The translations under genes and the position numbers were made by a program. Of a stretch of DNA of 64,000 nt, positions 27,091 to 44,590 are shown piece by piece. A model generated the notes under the pieces. The model had not been told where the DNA came from. It saw only the letters and a list, made by a program, of their open reading frames with translations, and ran no database searches. The stretch is taken from the NCBI RefSeq assembly GCF_024679095.1, contig NW_026112147.1, forward strand, positions 1-64,000. Direction: 5' to 3'. Source of the stretch: Eriocheir sinensis (taxonomy: Eukaryota; Arthropoda; Malacostraca; Decapoda; Varunidae). Positions within the stretch are counted from its first letter, which is position 1. Every line of letters begins with the position of its first letter.

Positions 27091-27566
27091 GTCGCGCCGG
27101 CAGGCAAAGGGTCTCTTGAACAGCCCCAGCCCGTTCGTGGCGCAAGCGAATTTTATTTATATTGGCTGCCGTGATGTGTGACTCTTGCCAGGCCCATGCT
27201 GCCCCCCGGTGCTCCTTCTGACCGAAGTCGCTGAAGTTAGTGTTGGCTGAAGACCAAGGCAGCATATGGGTAATCCTCAGACACTCGGGGAGGGCTTTCA
27301 AACTCAGCGTGGTTCGGTTAGACTCGAGGTCCACAGGTCTACCACGCTGTAGTAGAAGTAAACAAAAACAATAGATCATTTAAGTGGTTTAAGGCCTCTC
27401 TGAATTCTAAGATGGTAGTGAATGTAACACCTGAAGGACAATACAAGCATTAGCTACCTGAGTAGACAGGAATAAGGAGCATGGTAGACTCACCCACTAT
27501 GACTCACCGAATCAACTCAGGAAGGGAACGAGGCCAAAGTGATGCCTCCTCCGCTAAAGATCGTGG
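27091..27566 (-). other. Unique block with a candidate minus-strand exon
   Basis: On the minus strand a strong acceptor (TTTGTTTACTTCTACTACAG) ends just before 27,347. It is followed by about 60 open, non-repetitive codons including RGRPVDLESNRTTLSLKALP and SSANTNFSDFGQKE. In the mirror (about 36,162-36,340) a 10-bp deletion after QKE shifts the frame to a stop soon after, so if it is an exon one copy differs at its end. Further on there is an AATAAA (minus strand, 27,152-27,157). I do not recognise the peptide, and a non-coding unique segment is equally possible. Confidence 0.3.
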
Positions 27567-27960
27567 GAGGAGGAGGAGGAGGAGGAGGAGGAGGAGGAGG
27601 AGGAAGAAGCGTTCTGTTGTCTCGTATGGAATGAGCGAAGGCTTAGTCACGTAGGAGGCGTTGAAGGGGAGGGCGCACTATTGATGGGTCTTGAGGGCTT
27701 AACGAAGGAGGAGGAGGAGGAGGAGGAGGAGGAGGAGGAGGAGGAGATAAGCTACCGTTTGAGTGCTCGGTAATGGGGTACGTGTCCCCTCCTCCTCTTC
27801 AATGAGTGTGAGAGTGAGTAAGAGTGAGTAAGTGAGAGAGAGAGAGTGGGCGTGGCCAGATTCGGTGCCGTTTAACGGTCAAAGAATTAAAGAAATAAAA
27901 AATGTGTAGTCTGGTTTAAATTAGTGTGTTAGGATTCGTGCTCTAAATGACGGGGTTTAA
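27567..27960. repeat. (GGA)n tracts around unique DNA
   Basis: GGA runs at 27,567-27,603 and 27,706-27,746, then unique DNA at 27,747-27,833 and a short GA tract to 27,846. In the mirror the unique 85 bp is absent and a CT tract of 314 bp (35,471-35,784) directly adjoins the CCT run. Confidence 0.8.
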
Positions 27961-29512
<1,552 letters not shown>

Positions 29513-29971
29513 GAGAGAGAGAGAGAGAGAGTTGGTATATCTGATTTATCATTTATTTTTTTACTTTTTACTTCCAATTTCTGTCTGTTTCTTCTTGTCT
29601 TCATTTATTGTTTTTTTTCTAGTTTTTCTTCAGTTTTCTTTTACATTCCTCCTCCTCCTTTCTTTCCCTCTTCTTCTTTCTCTTCTGCCTCTCTTCACTC
29701 ATCGTTCCTTCCTTCCTTCCTTCCTTCCTTCCTTCCTTCCTTCCTTCCTTCCTTCCTTTCTTCCTTCCTTCCTTCCTTCCTTCCTTCCTTCCTTGTTCTT
29801 CTTTTCTTCTCCTCTCTTTCGTTTCCTTTCCTTTCCCTTTTCCTCTTTTATTTCGTGTCCTCTCCTTTCCTATCCTTTCTTCCCTTTCCTTTTCTTGCCT
29901 CTTTCTGGTTTTCTTTTCTTTCCTGTTTGTTCTTTTCTCCTTATTCAGTTCGGTGCTCTTCTAAGCCTCCT
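29513..29971. repeat. Short GA, then (TTCC)n and pyrimidine DNA
   Basis: GA tract 29,513-29,531 (mirror: CT of 183 bp at 33,813-33,995), T-rich DNA, then (TTCC)n at 29,705-29,794 (mirror GGAA at about 33,556-33,644). Confidence 0.85.
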
Positions 29972-30531
29972 CAGCCCCTGGTAATATAGGAAGGTGTTTA
30001 ATAGATGATCCACAGGTAATGGGAAGTCAGGTATATGTCCAATTAAAGCGTGTAGAGAGTGTGAGCTGAGGCTATAAGTGCGCCTGGCCCCGGTGCACAT
30101 CTCCGTCTCCTCAGCCCTTGGTAATAGAGGAAAGTGTTTAAATGATGATCCACAGGTAATGGGAACTCAGGTAGATGTCTAATTAAGGTGTCTAGAGGGT
30201 GTGGACCTCCTCTATAGATGCGCGTGACCTCATTGCTCATCTCCGTCACGTCAGCCCTTGGTAATATAGGAAGGTGTTAACAGATGATCCACAGGTAATG
30301 AGAACTCAGGTAGATGTGTAATTAGGGTGTAAAGAGGGTGTGGGCTGAGGCTATAAGTGCGCGTTGCCTCGGTGCTCATTTCCGTCTCCTCAGTCCTTGG
30401 AAATATAGGAAGGTGTTTAATAGGTGATCCACAGGTAATGGGAACTCAGGTAGATGTGTAATTAGGGTGTAAAGAGGGTGTGGGCTGAGGCTAAAAGTGC
30501 GCGTGGCCTCAGTGCTCAACTCCCGTAACAT
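29972..30531 (+). repeat. 140-bp tandem repeat, four copies
   Basis: Units start at 29,972, 30,112, 30,252 and 30,391 with CAGCCCTTGGTAATATAGGA. Each contains GATGATCCACAGGTAATGGG and a GGCTATAAGTGCGCG segment. This is complex, non-microsatellite sequence. It is the innermost complex repeat before the palindrome centre. Confidence 0.9.
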
Positions 30532-32169
<1,638 letters not shown>

Positions 32170-32819
32170 AGCTACACTCCTTAATCCCCAACCATTTCCC
32201 TCCTCCCCTGCCTCCTTCCTCCTCCTCCCTCCTCCTCCTCCTCCCTTCCTCCAATCTAAAATGAAAAATATAGACAAAAAACCTTCCTCATCCTTCCCTT
32301 TCCAACCCTCTCTTCCTTCCTTCCTTCCCTCCTCCTTCCTACCAACCTAACTACCTAACTCTCCTCTCCTTTCCTTCCATTTTTTCCTCCTTCCTCTCTT
32401 CTCACATAAATACCTCCCTTTTCTTTTCCTCTCCTCCTTTCCTTCCTTTCCTTCCCTTCTCCTTCCAATCAACCTACCTCCTCCCTCCCCTCCCTTCCCT
32501 CCCATCCTTCACCTTCCTTCCTTCTTACCTACTTAAATACCTCCCCTTTCCTTTTCTTCCTTCCCTCCCTTCAGTTCTCTTTCTCCCTTCCTTCCTTACG
32601 TACCCTTTCCTCACACCACACACCTCTAGGCCTGATGGTAATGGTGAGGAGGAGGAGGTGGAGGAGGAGGGGGAGGAGGAGGAGGAGGAGGAGGTAGTGA
32701 GGGTGGTGGGTGTTGTGGTGATGGTCTGAACAATCATTTTCATTTATATAAAGTATATGAACTTTGTCCTATAAAAGAGAAAACTGCATCCAACTGAGTT
32801 TTTATTACCTATTGGAACA

Positions 32820-33388
32820 CCTGTCTATGTTACGGGAGTTGAGCACTGAGGCCACGCGCACTTTTAGCCTCAGCCCACACCCTCTTTACACCCTAATTAC
32901 ACATCTACCTGAGTTCCCATTACCTGTGGATCACCTATTAAACACCTTCCTATATTTCCAAGGACTGAGGAGACGGAAATGAGCACCGAGGCAACGCGCA
33001 CTTATAGCCTCAGCCCACACCCTCTTTACACCCTAATTACACATCTACCTGAGTTCTCATTACCTGTGGATCATCTGTTAACACCTTCCTATATTACCAA
33101 GGGCTGACGTGACGGAGATGAGCAATGAGGTCACGCGCATCTATAGAGGAGGTCCACACCCTCTAGACACCTTAATTAGACATCTACCTGAGTTCCCATT
33201 ACCTGTGGATCATCATTTAAACACTTTCCTCTATTACCAAGGGCTGAGGAGACGGAGATGTGCACCGGGGCCAGGCGCACTTATAGCCTCAGCTCACACT
33301 CTCTTCACTTTAATTGGACATATACCTGACTTCCATTACCTGTGGATCATCTATTAAACACCTTCCTATATTACCAGGGGCTGAGGAG
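32820..33388 (-). repeat. Mirror of the 140-bp tandem repeat
   Basis: Four reverse-complement units in the same order as 29,972-30,531, with few differences. Confidence 0.9.
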
Positions 33389-33810
33389 GCTTAGAAGAGC
33401 AGCGAACTGAATAAGGAGAAAAGAACAAACAGGAAGAAAAGAAAACCAGAAAGAGGCAAGAAAAGGAAGGGAAGAAAGGATAGGAAAGGAGAGGACACGA
33501 AATAAAGAGGAAAGGAAAGGAAAGGAAACGAAAGAGAGAAGAAGAAAAGAAGAACAAGGAAGGAAGGAAGGAAGGAAGGAAGGAAGGAAGGAAGAAAGGA
33601 AGGAAGGAAGGAAGGAAGGAAGGAAGGAAGTAAGGAAGGAAGGAACGATGAGTGAAGAGGCAGAAGAAGAAGAGGCAAAGAAAGGAGGAGGAGGAATGGA
33701 AAAGAAAACTGAAGAAAAACTAGAAAAAAAACACAATAAATGAAGACAAGAAGAAACAGACAGAAATTGGAAGTAAAAAGTAAAAAAATAAATGATAAAT
33801 CAGATATACC

Positions 33811-33998
<188 letters not shown>

Positions 33999-35467
33999 CT
34001 AAGGTAAGTTTCCCCAGATGTGATAATTCGGTCTTTTCTGTGGGGTAATTGGGTAAAGGGAAGAGTAAGGAGGAAAGAAAGAAGGAAAAAAAGAAAGAAG
34101 GAGGAAAGGGAGAATAATGGGAGGAAAAGGGAGGAAGGAGAGCAAGAAGAAAAAGAGAGAAGGCAAGAATGAAAGGAGAGAGACAAGAAAAAAAGGACAC
34201 GATGGAAGGAGGAGAAAAGGAAGAAGAGAAAGAGAAGAGAGAAAGACGGAAGGGGTGAATGAAAGGAAAAAGAGAAGGCAAGAATGAAAGGAAAAAGAGA
34301 AAAAAAGAACAAGAGGGAAGGAGGAGAAAAGGAAAAAAAGAAAGAAGAAGAGAAAGAAGGAAGGGAGAAGGAAAGGAAAAGAGAAGGCAAGAATGAAAGG
34401 AAAAGAGAAAAAAGAACAAGAGGGAAGGAGGAGAAAGGAAAACAGAGAAAGAAAAGGAAGAGAAAAGAAGGAAGGGGAGAAGGAAAGGAAAAGAAGGGAA
34501 CAAGAGAGAGAGAGAAAAAAAAAAACAACGAATATCATACCCATTGTGTTAGGCATCAAATTAGGAGTCTGAGTTATGACCTTTCTACTCAAGAGTTATT
34601 TATTTCTCTATAATACACCACAGACAAATCTCTTCACATGTTCCCTAAGTATAAAGATAAAAAAGGAAGAAGAGATTGTAGGGGAGATAAAAGGAGGAAC
34701 AGGATGAACAGGGAGAGAAAGAGAAGGAAAGGAGATATAAAGAGAGAAGGAAAGGAGGAAGCGGGGAAGAGGAAGAAAGGGTGATAAAACGTATTTGAAG
34801 ATGCATGAGCAGGAAGGGGCAAGAAAAATAACGTGAATGGAGTTAGAAGTGGAAGGGAACGAAAGTGGCATAGGAGAAAGAACGGTGGAAGAAGGAAAGA
34901 GAGGGACGAAGAAGTGGAAGAAAGGAAGAAATAGCGGGAAATAAAGGAAGAGAAGAGGAGATAAGGGAAGGGAGGCGTGGAGGAAAAATGTAGTGGAGGA
35001 AAGGAAAAGAAGAGAGAAGTAAAGAGGGAGTTAGAAGTGGAGACGAGGGAAGGAAGGCGTGGAAGAAAAAGAAGTGGAGAAAGGAAGAAATAAGAGAGAA
35101 ATAGAAGATGAGAGAAGAATGAAGAGAGGAAGTAAGAAGTGGAGATGAGGAAGGGGGTGGAGGCGTGGAGGAAAAAAAGTGGAGGAAAGGAAGAAAAAAA
35201 GAAATATGAGAAGAGAAGAGTAGAGAGAGGAGTAAGAAGCGGAGACGAGGGAAGGGAGGCGTGGAGGAAAAAGGAAGTGGAGGAAAGGAAGAAAGAGAGT
35301 AAGAAGTGGCGATGAGTGAAGGAAGGCGTGGGAAGAAAAAAAAAGTCATTTAAACCCCGTCATTTAGAGCACGTATCCTAACACACTAATTTAAACCAGA
35401 CTACACATTTTTGATTTCTTTAATTCTTTGACCTTTAAACGGAACAGAATCTGGCAACGCCCACCTA

Positions 35468-35787
<320 letters not shown>

Positions 35788-36637
35788 CTCCTCCTTCGTT
35801 AAGCCCTCAAGACCCATCAATAGTGCGCCCTCCCCTTCAACGCCTCCTACGTGACTAAGCCTTCGCTCATTCCATACGAGACAACAGAACGCTTCTTCCT
35901 CCTCCTCCTCCTCCTCCTCCTCCTCCTCCTCCTCCTCCTCCCACGATCTTTAGCGGAGGAGGCATCACTTTGGCCTCGTTCCCTTCCTGAGTTGATTCGG
36001 TGAGTCATAGTGGGTGAGTCTACCATGCTCCTTATTCCTGTCTACTCAGGTAGCTAATGCTTGTATTGTCCTTCAGGTGTTACATTCACTACCATCTTAG
36101 AATTCAGAGAGGCCTTAAACCACTTAAATGATCTATTGTTTTTGTTTACTTCTACTACAGCGTGGTAGACCTGTGGACCTCGAGTCTAACCGAACCACGC
36201 TGAGTTTGAAAGCCCTCCCCGAGTGTCTGAGGATTACCCATATGCTGCCTTGGTCTTCAGCCAACACTAACTTCAGCGACTTCGGTCAGAAGGAGCAGCA
36301 TGGGCCTGGCAAGAGTCACACATCACGGCAGCCAATATAAATAAAATTCGCTTGCGCCACGAGCGGGCTGGGGCTGTTCAAGAGACCCTTGTAAAAAGCC
36401 TGCCGGCGCTACTACTACTGCTACTACTAATACTACGACGACGACGACTACTGCTACTATTACTACTACTACTACTATTACTACAACTACTACTACTACT
36501 ATTACTACAACTACTACTACTACTACTACTACTACTATTACCACTACCACGATATCAGAAACTAGGAACGAGAGAGAGAGAGAGAGCACCAAACCTATCT
36601 CCCTTACTATCTCTACCTCTCCATTATGTAACCAGGT

Positions 36638-36907
<270 letters not shown>

Positions 36908-39712
36908 TGTCTCTCTCTCTCTTTCTCTCTTCTCTTTTTATCGTTCTCTTTTTCGTTCTTTTCTCGTTCTTTTCAGTTTTCTTTTTTCAGTTTTCTTTTT
37001 TCAGTTTTCTTTTTCAATCTTCCTTTTTCGTTTTCTTTTTTTCGTTCTCTCTTGTTCTCTTTCATTCTCTTTTGTTCTCTTTTTCCTCTTTCATTCTCTC
37101 TCCCTCCCCCTCCTCCCAACTCTCTCCCTCCCCTCTCCCTACTCCTCCCCTCCCTCCCCTCCTCTCCCTCACTCCTGGCACGGTGAAAGCCAGGCCAGGA
37201 GGGGTCGCGCCACGTCACCTCAAGTTTAAATGAGTTTCTTGGCTCCGGACGAAAGTAATTGCAATAACAGGTGGCGAGTGACAAGCTGTGATTATGTGGC
37301 GCTGGGAAATTCCTCTAACCCCTCCCTTTTTACTCCTTTGCCTCCTCCTCCTCCTCCTCCTCTTCCTCTTCCTTCCTCGCTTAAGAAAGGTGGAGATGAT
37401 TTGGTGGAAAGGTAGGTGCGTAGATGAGGAAGCGAGGAAGAGGGTAAAGAGAGAGGCAGATAAGAGATTTGGAATGTAGAATGAGGTCTGATTATGTTGG
37501 GGGTGAGAAATTCCTCCTACTAACCCGTCCCTTCCTACTCCTTGCCTTCTCCTCCTCCTCCTCCTCTTCCTCTTCCTTCCTCGCTTAAGAAAGGAGAAGA
37601 TCGGGTGAAAAGGTAAGTGCGTAGATGAGGAAGCGAGGAAGAGGGTAAAGAGAGAGGCAGTTAAGAGATTTGGAATGTAGAATGAAGTCTGATTATGTTG
37701 AGGGTGAGAAATTCCTCCTGCCTAACCCTTCCCTTCCTACTCCTTGCCTCCACCTCCTCCTCCTCCTCCTCCTTGCCTCCTCTTCCTCTTCCTCCCTTGT
37801 TTGAGAAAGGTGGAGAGTCAGATGGTAAGATGCGTGGATGAGGAGGAAGGTGAATAGATACGTAGATAAGAGATAGATAAGAGATTTGGATAGGAAAATG
37901 AGGTAAGATTATTTTGGGCCCGGGAAATTTCTACTGCCTGAACCTTCCTACCCTTTGCCTTCTCCTCCTCCTCCTCTTCTTCCTCCTCCCTCGTTCAAGA
38001 AAGATGGAGAGAACTGAGTGGAAGGAAAGGTAGGTACGTAGAAGGTAAATGAATGGTAGATTAGAGATTTGGATAGTAAAATGACAAGTGATTCGCGTCC
38101 TCCTCCTCCCTTGTTTAAGAAAGGTGAAGATTGGGTGGAAAGGTAGATATGTAGGTAGATGAAGAACCAGGTATTGGAAAGGTAAAATAGTAGAGAGAAA
38201 GTTAGTAGAGAAAGAGATAGGTAAGATAGTTGATGAAAAGTAGAAAGAAGGAAAAAGGTAAAGAAAAAGATAGATAAGAGATTTGGATGTTAGAATGAGT
38301 AGGAGAAAAAGGAAGAAAATGAAGAGAATAATAGAAAAAGAGATTTGGGCAGCACAAAGATAAACTAGGAGGATGAAGAGAAAATAAATAACGAGATTTG
38401 GATAGTGGAATATGAGGTAGAAAGAGTGAAAAAGGAGAGGAAAAAGATACATAGAGGGATTTGGATAGTAAAAATGAATAGTAAAATGAGAATGAATTTG
38501 AATGATGATAAAAGAGTAGAATGAGCAGATAGATACATGACTGAAGAAGTGTATAGGTAGATAGATAGTTGGATAGATGAATAGAAAAGCTGATAAGGGT
38601 TACACAGATAGATAGATAACTAGATGAATGTAAACAGATAAGAGAACACGTACATTACAGGTGTGAACTGAATGAGAAATGAAAAATTAATGGGAGAAAA
38701 AAAAGAAAAATGAAAAACGAAGTGAACTGAATGATAAAAAAAATGAAAAATGTAGTGAATGAATAATGGTCTAGATGAAAAATTAAAAATGTTAAAAACG
38801 AACTGAATGAAAAATGAAAAAAATGAATGAAAAATATAAAAAAAGAAATTAAAATAAAGTGAGTGAGAAATGAATGAAAAATGAAAAAAATGAATGAAAA
38901 TGAAAAAAATGTGAAATGAAGTGCATGAAAAATAAGAACAATTAATGAAAAAATGTTTATTAATGAAAAAATGAATGAAAAATAATAAAAAATGCATAAA
39001 AATTAAAAAAATGAATGGAAAATGAAAAAAATGAATTAAAAATGAAGTGAATGAAAACTTAAGTGAATGGAAAATGAGCTGCATGAAAAATAAATGAAGG
39101 TAGATAAAAACGTGATTGGAAAAGTATATAAATAGAGAGTCAAATAAACGAATATAAAAAGGATAAAGGTTAATAAAAGCTAACTAGATAGATAAATAAA
39201 CGAAAATTAACAGGCTAATCTATCCATAAATTCAATAAAAAAATGATAGCTTGATAAACAGATAGAGGCAGACTGATAGATAGATATGGATAGATAAATC
39301 AGTAAACACATGAAGGTTATTACACACGAATATTTATGTATGCATGAATGAATGTTGGTGAGTGAATGCAATACGTGTTCATGGATGCTTGTATACAGAC
39401 ACACAGACAGACAGACAGATAGACAGACAGACAGACAGACAGGCAGTGACCAACAAACAGACAGATTAACAGAAAAACGGACAGAGAAAATGATACAAAA
39501 ACGCTAACAGAAATATAAACAAATAGACAAACTAACAGACAGACAGACACAGAAAAACAGACACAAGGACAAAATGCATAAAAACACATACAAACACACA
39601 AAAAGATGGAAAAATAGACTGACTAACCAACATACATACATACATACATACAGACAGACAGACAGACAGTAAGACAGACAGACAGACAGACAGACAGTAA
39701 GACAGACAGACA

Positions 39713-39857
<145 letters not shown>

Positions 39858-39964
39858 TTTGCACTGGGCTAAAAAAAACATAAAACGTTAAATGTTTGGC
39901 CTAAAAAGTTTTGAAACATTAATTTGCAAAAGTTGTTGTTGACTAAGACCACCTGATTAGCATA

Positions 39965-40122
<158 letters not shown>

Positions 40123-41136
40123 TTTCCTTCTATTTGTTTATTTAATCTTGTTCTTCCTCCTCCTCCTCCTCCTCCTCCTCCTCCTCTCTTTCTCCTTCTC
40201 TTCCTCTTTCTCTTTTTTTCTTTTCTTCTCCTCTTTCACTCTTTCTTTTTCTCCTCTCTCTTCTCATTCTGTTTCTTCTCTTTTTTTTCTTTCACTTTCT
40301 CTTCCTCTTCCTCATCTTCATCATCATCATCTCTTCCTACCTACCCTTCCCTCCCCTTGCCTACCTATCAACCTCCTCCTTATCCTCCTCCTCCTCCTTC
40401 CCTTCTCTCTCCTTCCCTTCTCTTCCTCCTTTCCCTTTCCTTCCCTTCCCATCCACCTTACCTATCTACCTACCTCTCCTACCTTCCCCTTTCCTTCCTA
40501 TCCCTTTCCTTCCCCTTCCTCTCATACCCCTCCATTCCTTCCTTCCTCGTCATCATCATCATCATCATCATCATCACCCTTTCCCTATGACGTCACCACA
40601 GAGAAAAAAGCAAGTAAAGAAGAAAAAAACAAGAAGACAAGAAGAAAAAATCAATGAGTTAAAAAAATAGAATAAGAAAAATCAATAGTGAAATAAAAGC
40701 CAGAAAACGAGTAAAATAATAAAGAAGAAGAACAACAACAAATACAAGAAAACAAGAAGAACAAAAAAGAAAAAAAAGAAAAAAAAACTCAATGCAGGAA
40801 AAAAGGAAAAAAGGTAAAAAAACAGATCGTGCTCCTATTTTGTGGGCGGACTCGGCTCCTTGAATGTAAATCAGGCGGCGTATTGTCAACAGGTGCGCGC
40901 GGACAGGTAAAGAGGAGGGGGTGAAAGGTGAGGTGAGGTTACAGCGTGAAGGAGGTGGTGATTACGAGGACTGGTGGTGGTGTTAGTGGTGGTGATGTTA
41001 CGTAACGGTGTTAGTGGTGATGGGTGATGACTGGAATGGAGATGAGTGGAGTGGTGACTGACTACAAGGTGTGGCTATGTTATGAGTCTAATGAATGGTG
41101 AAGAGAGGATGGGGAGAGTGAGTGTGAATGTGATTG

Positions 41137-41202
<66 letters not shown>

Positions 41203-41324
41203 ATTTCAGATACGAACACACACGCACAAAGTTATCTCGCTCCTAAACTAATTCGGTACAATTCGTCACATCAATGAAAAAAAAAAAAAAACTAATGCAA
41301 AACACAGTCGAAACAAAAACTCAC

Positions 41325-41382
41325 CGGCGCTGGATGGATTTATATGGCTCGTTCGGCGCGGCCAAACTCGGCGAGGCGGCCC
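41325..41382 (-). other. Mirror copy of the 58-bp exon candidate
   Basis: The copy is base-for-base the same length (58 bp) with both splice sites intact on the minus strand: donor at 41,320-41,324, acceptor CAG at 41,383-41,385. I see no difference from 22,378-22,435. Confidence 0.4.
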
Positions 41383-41494
41383 CTGAAAAATACAGTAAGA
41401 AAACTTTGGCGTAATTAATGACTTTTTCCGTGTTATTATTAGTATTAGAATTATTATTAGGAGTAGTAAAGTAGTAGTAGTAGTAGTAGTAGTA

Positions 41495-41533
<39 letters not shown>

Positions 41534-42913
41534 ATGGTTTTAGTAGTAACAGCAATATGGTGGTGATAGTGGTGATGGTGACCGTAGGGGTGATTAAGTT
41601 ATGGTGATGGTAGTGAAGCTCGTGGTAGTGATATGTCGGCAGTGGTGGAGTCTGTAGTGGTGATTAATGGTACTGGTAGTGGTGGTGATGGTTGAGGTAG
41701 TGTTGACGATAGAGGTGGTGGTGGTGATGGTGGTGGTGATTATAGAGGCAGAACAAACACTACCACCATCACCACCTCCACCAGAACCAATATCGGAAAA
41801 AGTATTGGGCCAACATATTTTTTGAGAGATTTTTATTGCCAGCCAGTAGTTGCCCTTTCTTTCCGCCCTTATGATTAGGTGTAGGTGCGCACGTGGGTAT
41901 GCTGGCCCGCTCCCAAAGATGGGTTAGTTAGTAAGCTTTTCTCCTATTCTTTTGTCCTTTTTTTCAATTAGTGAGTGTGAAATAGATAGAATGGGGGGAG
42001 AGAGAGAGAGAGAGAGATTAGCTCAGAGATACCGTGGAGATACCTTTTTTATTCCTCCCTTCCTTCCCTCCTCACTTTTCTTCCCTTCCTTCCCGTTTGA
42101 TGTTTTCTCTCTTCCTTTTCCTCCATTTCCCCCCTCCCTTTCCTCCGCCTCCTCCTCCTCCACCCCATCACTTCTTGCTATTTTCCTTTTTCAGTCCTAC
42201 TTTTTTTTATTCCTTACTTCCTTCCTCCTTCACCTCCCTACCTCCTTATTATATCTCTCCCTTACTTCTTTACTTCCTTCCTTCCTTCCTTCTATACTCG
42301 CCTCACAGCTCCCTACTCCCTTTCTTTCCTACTTCCTTTTTCCTCCTTTACTTTCTTTTTCCCCATTAGTTTCTCCTTTTCCTGGTTTCTTCCTCCCTTT
42401 TCCTTTTCCTCCATTTTCAGCTTTTATCCCTCTCTCCATTATTGGCGTTCCTTCTTCTTTTCCTCAGGCCCCTTGTCGCGCCTCTCTTATTATCCACCAT
42501 TTCACTTTCTTTATCGTCCACTTTCTCTCTCTCTTCCCTACACTTTTTTCTCTCCCTCCAATCACACATTTTTCCGTAACTTTCCAAGTATTTTCTCTGC
42601 CTTTCTTTTCTTCCACTAACAGCTCTCTTTTTTCCTTTCCTCTCTTTCTCTTCCTCCTTGCATTTGCACCTTCCTTTACCACCTTCCCTTTCAGTTTCTT
42701 CCCTCCACTTCTTCTCTCCTTTCACTTCCTGCCTCATTTTTTCTCCTTTCCTTTCTATTATCTCTTCCGCCGGTGACGTCACGGCCGTAACCTCGGGACA
42801 AATACCAGTGTTATTATTCTAATTCATATATTTCACACAATACTTAAGATGGTGGGAGTAAACAATTATTGAAGGGAAAAATGCTCACTTCTTACCCCAC
42901 AGGGCCGTTATTT

Positions 42914-43021
42914 TCAACGTATCGAGCTGCCTTTACGACTATTCCCAAGGCCGCGGAGAAGCTTGGCCAAGTTGTCACGGGTGACTTTACCATTCATGAC
43001 GCTGAAGGCGTGTACAGCCAT
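42914..43021 (-). CDS. Mirror copy of the 35-aa ORF
   Basis: Same 35-residue frame as 20,567-20,674 with no amino-acid change, preceded by the mirrored TATA box and followed by the mirrored splice donor (intron would begin at 42,895 on the minus strand). Identity between arms is expected for a recent duplication and is not by itself evidence of selection. Confidence 0.25.
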   Translation of the reverse strand: MAVHAFSVMNGKVTRDNLAKLLRGLGNSRKGSSIR

Positions 43022-43104
43022 CACTAGGATCACAAAACAGTCCGTGAATACCCCGGCAACTTCAACGAGAGGCTTTTCAAACAGGCGTGCCGAGGCGAAG
43101 ATTA

Positions 43105-43232
43105 CTTTATAAATAAGACCTTCCATCCAGCCAATCAGATCCCGTAGCTAAGCACACCCTCCCTCCATCAAGCCAATCAGCTCCCGTAGCTAACATCTCC
43201 CTCCCTCCCTCCAGCCAGTCAGCTCCCGTAGC
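43105..43232 (-). promoter_or_regulatory. Mirror promoter copy with one lost CCAAT box
   Basis: Reverse-complement copy of the promoter at 20,356-20,483. TATAAAG is on the minus strand at 43,105-43,111. Two CCAAT boxes are intact, near 43,131 and 43,173. The distal one reads CCAGT (about 43,215-43,219), a single A-to-G change that would weaken NF-Y binding. Confidence 0.45.
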
Positions 43233-43436
43233 GATCTTCACTACAAAAGGTGCAACTAGCTCTAGATTCAGCCCTATGCAATGTCAACTCTGTGCTCCCT
43301 AAAACGGCATATCGCAAACCGAGGTGATGTGGTAAATCTCGACCCTATACAGGGTAAGAAAAAGGAAAAGGGTGACTCCATCTCAAGAAATCAAAATCCC
43401 GTGGCTGATCCCCGAGGCAAGGCGAGCCTCAGAACC

Positions 43437-43500
<64 letters not shown>

Positions 43501-43699
43501 AGAGGATAATGAAGCAGAGGACTAATGGACTAACGCTCTGCCGTGACAGGATAGGGAGGCTTCCCTCCAATAAGGAACAAAAAGAGGAGAGGAAGGCCTC
43601 CCAGAGGAGTTGAAGCAACTCCAGGGCCGCTGCCAAGCTGATGTCAGTTTGCTCCTGCTGCGATAGGAAAAGTTCTCGCGTGTTATTCGCCTAGCTCAC

Positions 43700-44590
43700 G
43701 CAGCACGCACACTCACCCCCGAAACGCACGCCAGCACGAACTCACTCCCCAACGCACGCTCGCTCGCACACACCCCCAAACGCACACACGCACGAACACG
43801 CAAGCACACACACACGAACGAACGACACAAGCACGCACCCACCCCCAACGCACGCACGCACGAACGCAAGAACACACGCACGAACGAACGAACGAGCACA
43901 CGCTCGCACCCACCCATCCCCCAACGCACGCTCGCACGCACGAACACAAGTACACACGCACGAACGAACGGACGAAGACACCCACAAACGCCCGACCACC
44001 AGTAAACACGCACGAAGGAAAGAACCAACGCACGCACGCGCGAACGACCACCACTCCACACACGCACGAAGGAATGGATGAACACACGCTCGCACGCACG
44101 AACACGAGTATACACACGCACGAAGGAACGGACGAACACACGCTCGAACGCACGAACACGAGTATACACACGCACGAAGGAACGGACGAACACACGCTCG
44201 CAGGCAGTGACCGCCCAACGCACGCAGCACACAAGCACTCACACACGCAAGCACGCACACAATCACGTACCCACGCATGCACACGCACGCAAGCACACAC
44301 ACTCACGTACAGACGCACGCACCCACGCAAGCATGCAGGCAGGCACGCACGCACACACTCACACAACCAAGCACGCAGCCACGCACGAAAAAACGCACGA
44401 ACTCACGCAAGTACGTAGACACCCACGCACGCACGCAAGCACGCACGAAGGCACGGACACTCTGATGACGACCCAGGCAACAAGGCACCCTGACACTCCC
44501 TGGACACTCTCTGAACAATGGATGGACACTCTGATGACGACCCACGCAACAAGGTCCCCTGACACTCCCTGGACACTCTGAACACTGCCT
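43700..44590 (-). repeat. Mirror of the CpG-rich repeat block and 68-bp duplication
   Basis: Reverse complement of 18,965-19,860. The 54-bp units are fewer and partly replaced by ACACCCACAAACGCCCGACC and neighbouring sequence, so this block has diverged more than the single-copy DNA around it. Confidence 0.8.
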
